A DNA stretch of 64,000 bases from Pseudomonas sp. GV085. Its GTDB lineage: Bacteria > Pseudomonadota > Gammaproteobacteria > Pseudomonadales > Pseudomonadaceae. Both the position numbers and the translations under genes were made by a program. Below the pieces are notes generated by a model. It made no database searches. It saw only the letters and a program-made list of their open reading frames with translations, and was not told where the DNA came from. The stretch covers positions 58,760-122,759 of the forward strand of contig NZ_QAOV01000016.1 of assembly GCF_003050925.1 (NCBI RefSeq). The letters run 5' to 3'. Positions 61,254 to 64,000 of this stretch are shown piece after piece; the stretch's first letter is position 1, and each line of letters begins with the position of its first letter.

Positions 61254-62654
61254 ATGATTAGCCCGAACTCCAAGGATTCGAGTGGCCAATTGGCGCAGGG
61301 CTTCAAGCCTCGTCACGTCACCATGCTGTCAATCGCCGGAATCATCGGCGCCGGTTTGTTCGTTGGCTCAGGACATGCCATTGCAGCGGCTGGCCCAGCG
61401 GTCCTCCTGGCCTATCTATTCTCAGGCTTGCTCGTCGTTCTGGTCATGCGCATGCTCGGTGAAATGGCGGTGGCCAACCCGGACACCGGCTCGTTCTCCA
61501 CCTATGCCGACCAGGCAATAGGTCGTTGGGCAGGCTTCACCATCGGTTGGCTGTACTGGTGGTTCTGGGTGCTGGTGATCCCTATTGAAGCACTGGCCGC
61601 CGGCCATGTGTTGAACCAGTGGTTTCCCCAGATCGATGCCTGGCTGTTCGCCCTGGTGTCGATCATTGCGTTGGTGATCACCAATCTGTTCAGTGTCTCC
61701 AAGTACGGCGAATTCGAATTCTGGTTCGCCATGGCCAAGGTGGTGGCGATCATCGGTTTCATCGGCGTGGGTTTTGCCGTGCTGATGGGTTGGGTGCCCG
61801 ATCGGGAAGTCAGCGGATTGAGCGGACTGATGGCCGAACACGGCGGGTTCGCCCCCAACGGCTTGTCAGCGGTAGTCGGCGCCTTCATCACCATCATGTT
61901 CAGCTTCATCGGCACCGAGGCAGTCACCATCGCCGCCGCCGAATCCGACAACCCGTCGCAGAACATTGCCAAGGCCACGCGTTCGGTGATTTGGCGCATC
62001 GGTGTGTTCTACCTGTTGTCGATTTTCGTGGTCATCTCCGTGGTGCCCTGGAACGATCCGCTGTTGGCCTCGGTAGGTTCTTATCAGCGGGCCCTGGAAA
62101 TCATGAACATTCCCCACGCCAAGTTCATGGTGGACGTAGTAGTACTGATCGCCGTGGCCAGCTGCATGAACTCCTCGATCTACATTGCCTCGCGCATGCT
62201 GTACTCGCTGGGCCGTCGTGGCGATGCGCCGAAGGCGCTGAAGGCGACCTCCTCCGAGGGCGTGCCGCGGGCAGCAGTCATCGCCAGCACCGTGCTGGGC
62301 GCAGCGATCACCGTGTGGAGCTACTTCATGCCCGCCGGGCTGTTTGACTTCCTGCTGGCCAGCTCCGGTGCGATTGCCTTGCTGGTGTACCTGGCCATTG
62401 CGGTGTCGCAGCTGCGTATGCGCCGGATGCTGCGTCGGCAGAATGTCGAACTGGCCTTTCGCATGTGGCTGTTCCCTTGGCTCACATGGCTGGTGATCGC
62501 GTTCATTTGCGCAGCGTTGGCGGTCATGATGATCACCCCGGAACACCGTAGCGAAGTGAGCTCGACCATTGGGCTGGCGCTGGCGATTTCCTTTATCGGT
62601 CTGGTGACATCGCGTCAGCCTGCGCGGGATGCAAGGGCGACGTCGGTGGGATAA
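61254..62654 (+). CDS. amino acid permease, GABA permease (GabP)-like
   Basis: A 466-residue amino acid permease with about twelve hydrophobic helices. The motifs GIIGAGLFVGSGHAIAAAGP, MLGEMAVANPDTGSFSTYAD, FSFIGTEAVTIAAAESDNP and SCMNSSIYIASRMLYSLGRRG suggest a GABA or related permease. Leader AGAGAAAAAAAAAACA before the ATG is weak. It is followed 112 bases later by the GlxA-type regulator, so the pair may be one system. GABA would be consistent with gabT and gabD elsewhere in the window, but the specificity is not fixed. Confidence 0.88.
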   Translation: MISPNSKDSSGQLAQGFKPRHVTMLSIAGIIGAGLFVGSGHAIAAAGPAVLLAYLFSGLLVVLVMRMLGEMAVANPDTGSFSTYADQAIGRWAGFTIGWLYWWFWVLVIPIEALAAGHVLNQWFPQIDAWLFALVSIIALVITNLFSVSKYGEFEFWFAMAKVVAIIGFIGVGFAVLMGWVPDREVSGLSGLMAEHGGFAPNGLSAVVGAFITIMFSFIGTEAVTIAAAESDNPSQNIAKATRSVIWRIGVFYLLSIFVVISVVPWNDPLLASVGSYQRALEIMNIPHAKFMVDVVVLIAVASCMNSSIYIASRMLYSLGRRGDAPKALKATSSEGVPRAAVIASTVLGAAITVWSYFMPAGLFDFLLASSGAIALLVYLAIAVSQLRMRRMLRRQNVELAFRMWLFPWLTWLVIAFICAALAVMMITPEHRSEVSSTIGLALAISFIGLVTSRQPARDARATSVG

Positions 62655-62766
62655 ACCCAGGGAGGTAATTGCGCCGAACCTGATACCCCCCGCGCGCCAA
62701 GGCTGGGGGTATTACAAGCTCCTGTGTCTCAGTCCGTAATCGCTCTTTGTGAGGGCATGACCCCCG

Positions 62767-63882
62767 ATGTCATCGAAATCCACCGTGTCCGACAGTACCC
62801 CTACAAAATCAGTTGGTTTTCTGCTACTGGACAAGTTCACGTTGATTTCCCTGGCGTCAGCCGTAGAGCCCCTGCGCATGGCCAATCAGTTGTCGGGACA
62901 ACAGCTGTATCGCTGGCATACGTTCAGCCCCGGTGGTGAGCCTGTCTGGGCCAGTGATGGCGTGCCGATCACCCCGGATGCTTCGTGGAGCAATCCATTG
63001 GTGGTGGACACTGTAATCGTGTGCGGCGGCGTTGGAATCCAGAGCGTGATTACCCGCGAGCACATTACCTGGCTGCAAGCCCTGGCGCGTCAATCCAGAC
63101 GGCTGGGAGGCGTGTGCACGGGCAGTTGGGCACTGGCCAAAGCCGGGCTGCTCGACGGTTATGAGTGCAGTGTGCACTGGGAGTTTCTGGCCGCCATGCA
63201 GGAAGCTTTTCCGCGAGTCAGCGTCAGTTCGAGTCTGTTCACCCTCGACCGAAACCGCTTCACAAGCTCCGGCGGAACGGCCCCTATGGACATGATGTTG
63301 CACCTGATCGGTCGCGATCATGGTCGTGAGTTATCGGCTGCCATCTCTGAGATGTTTGTCTACGAGCGCATCCGCAACGAACAGGACCATCAGCGCGTGC
63401 CGCTCAAGCACGTGCTGGGAACTCACCAGCCCAAGCTGCAGGAGATCGTTGCGTTGATGGAGGCCAACCTCGAGGAACCGCTCGACCTGGATAACCTTGC
63501 GCAATACGTTGATCTGTCACGTCGACAGCTAGAGCGGCTATTTCAGAAATACCTTCACTGTACGCCGTCACGCTACTACATGAGGTTACGTCTTGTTCGA
63601 GCGCGACAACTGCTCAAGCAAACATCATTGTCGATCATTGAGTTGGCGTATGTATGCGGTTTCGTGTCCACACCCCACTTTTCCAAATGCTATCGCGAGT
63701 ACTTTGGTGTTCCACCCAGCGACGAGCGTTCCGGCTCTGAAATGAGTCGCAAACCGGCAACGCTCGCGACTACGCCGCAGTCATCGACCAGACCGCTGAC
63801 AGCGCTCGACCAGGCTCGAAACGAATCGACTTTTGCCAGTGTTCGAATGATTGATCGTTCCGATTTGGCGCAATCGTGCTGA
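62767..63882 (+). CDS. GlxA family AraC-type transcriptional regulator (ArgR-like)
   Basis: A 371-residue regulator: an N-terminal DJ-1/PfpI-like domain (about residues 15-200; VGFLLLDKFTLISLASAVEPLRMANQ, then VCTGSWALAKAGLLDG) and a C-terminal AraC helix-turn-helix pair (YVDLSRRQLERLFQKYL; ELAYVCGFVSTPHFSKCYREYFG). Members such as ArgR of P. aeruginosa control arginine and related catabolism. GAGGG precedes the ATG at about 11 bases. Because it adjoins the permease it may sense that substrate. The end is a polar Ser/Thr-rich tail. Confidence 0.9.
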   Translation: MSSKSTVSDSTPTKSVGFLLLDKFTLISLASAVEPLRMANQLSGQQLYRWHTFSPGGEPVWASDGVPITPDASWSNPLVVDTVIVCGGVGIQSVITREHITWLQALARQSRRLGGVCTGSWALAKAGLLDGYECSVHWEFLAAMQEAFPRVSVSSSLFTLDRNRFTSSGGTAPMDMMLHLIGRDHGRELSAAISEMFVYERIRNEQDHQRVPLKHVLGTHQPKLQEIVALMEANLEEPLDLDNLAQYVDLSRRQLERLFQKYLHCTPSRYYMRLRLVRARQLLKQTSLSIIELAYVCGFVSTPHFSKCYREYFGVPPSDERSGSEMSRKPATLATTPQSSTRPLTALDQARNESTFASVRMIDRSDLAQSC

Positions 63883-63954
63883 TCGGCCGTCCTTGCCACC
63901 CCATTCATCCGTAGTGCCTGGGTTTACTCAACAAGATCACGCAGGAGATTTGAC

Positions 63955-64000
63955 GTGCACATTGGTGTTCCTCTCGAAACCCAGACCGGTGAAACACGGG
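63955..64000 (+). CDS. pntA: NAD(P) transhydrogenase subunit alpha, N terminus
   Basis: The last 46 bases encode the first 15 residues, (GTG)HIGVPLETQTGETR, which is the conserved start of PntA/AlaDH-type proteins. AGGAG is 8-12 bases before the GTG. The gene continues past the window. PntA holds the NAD-binding part of the membrane proton-translocating transhydrogenase. Confidence 0.85.
   Translation, partial: MHIGVPLETQTGETR

Overview
The window reads as a chromosomal segment of a fluorescent-group Pseudomonas. The support is gene content (GabT/GabD, GlxA-type and AcoR-type regulators, a DUF6124 protein, a PntA start), GC-rich codon use throughout, and several copies of the short TGTAGGAGC/GCTCCTACA palindromic repeats common between genes in that group. 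No rRNA, tRNA, integrase, insertion sequence or CRISPR array was seen. About 55 protein genes are supported; the first (an RND pump) and last (pntA) are cut by the window edges.

Layout. 1-7 kb: end of an RND efflux pump, then LysE exporter, DinB, LysR regulator, SnoaL-like protein, NAD-dependent epimerase, histidine phosphatase and an MFS carrier. 7-17 kb: gabT-HAD-Lrp on the minus strand, diverging from a hydroxyacid dehydrogenase; then GNAT, cupin, an orphan TatA followed by a decayed PLP-enzyme gene, and a two-gene unit of succinate-semialdehyde dehydrogenase and tartrate/D-malate-type dehydrogenase. 17-28.5 kb: a tightly packed ten-gene minus-strand operon with a peptide/opine-type ABC importer, a three-subunit FAD/2Fe-2S amine or imino-acid dehydrogenase, a second FAD oxidase, an M20 deacetylase and a HAD protein; most junctions are ATGA overlaps.

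29-40.5 kb: a lone aldehyde dehydrogenase, then a variant acetoin/2,3-butanediol-type catabolic operon: a Tat-exported small subunit, a GMC oxidoreductase, TPP-dependent E1 alpha, butanediol-type dehydrogenase, E1 beta, a free-standing lipoyl protein and a free-standing E2 catalytic domain. An AcoR-like sigma-54 activator is divergent. A consensus -24/-12 promoter precedes the operon, and a near-consensus one precedes a VOC gene; both have TGTAAAG...CTTTACA palindromes upstream, so the regulon can be read from the DNA.

40.5-50 kb: two minus-strand units around homoserine-type chemistry. One has a homoserine dehydrogenase lacking an ACT domain plus an aldehyde dehydrogenase. The other has a cystathionine gamma-synthase-family PLP enzyme, an S-methylmethionine-permease-like transporter, LysR, a strongly diverged threonine-synthase-like enzyme and an AsnC regulator. 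My inference is catabolism of homoserine or a homoserine-yielding amino acid, perhaps S-methylmethionine. 50-61 kb: a fructose-type ABC importer with two kinases, divergent from a LacI regulator, followed by pgi and a LamB-type porin; two large perfect palindromes lie between them. 61-64 kb: a GabP-like permease, a GlxA/ArgR-type regulator and the first codons of pntA.

The strongest candidates for something not well described are the split-E2 plus GMC ketol operon with its sigma-54 regulon, and the homoserine/threonine-synthase-like pair of units.
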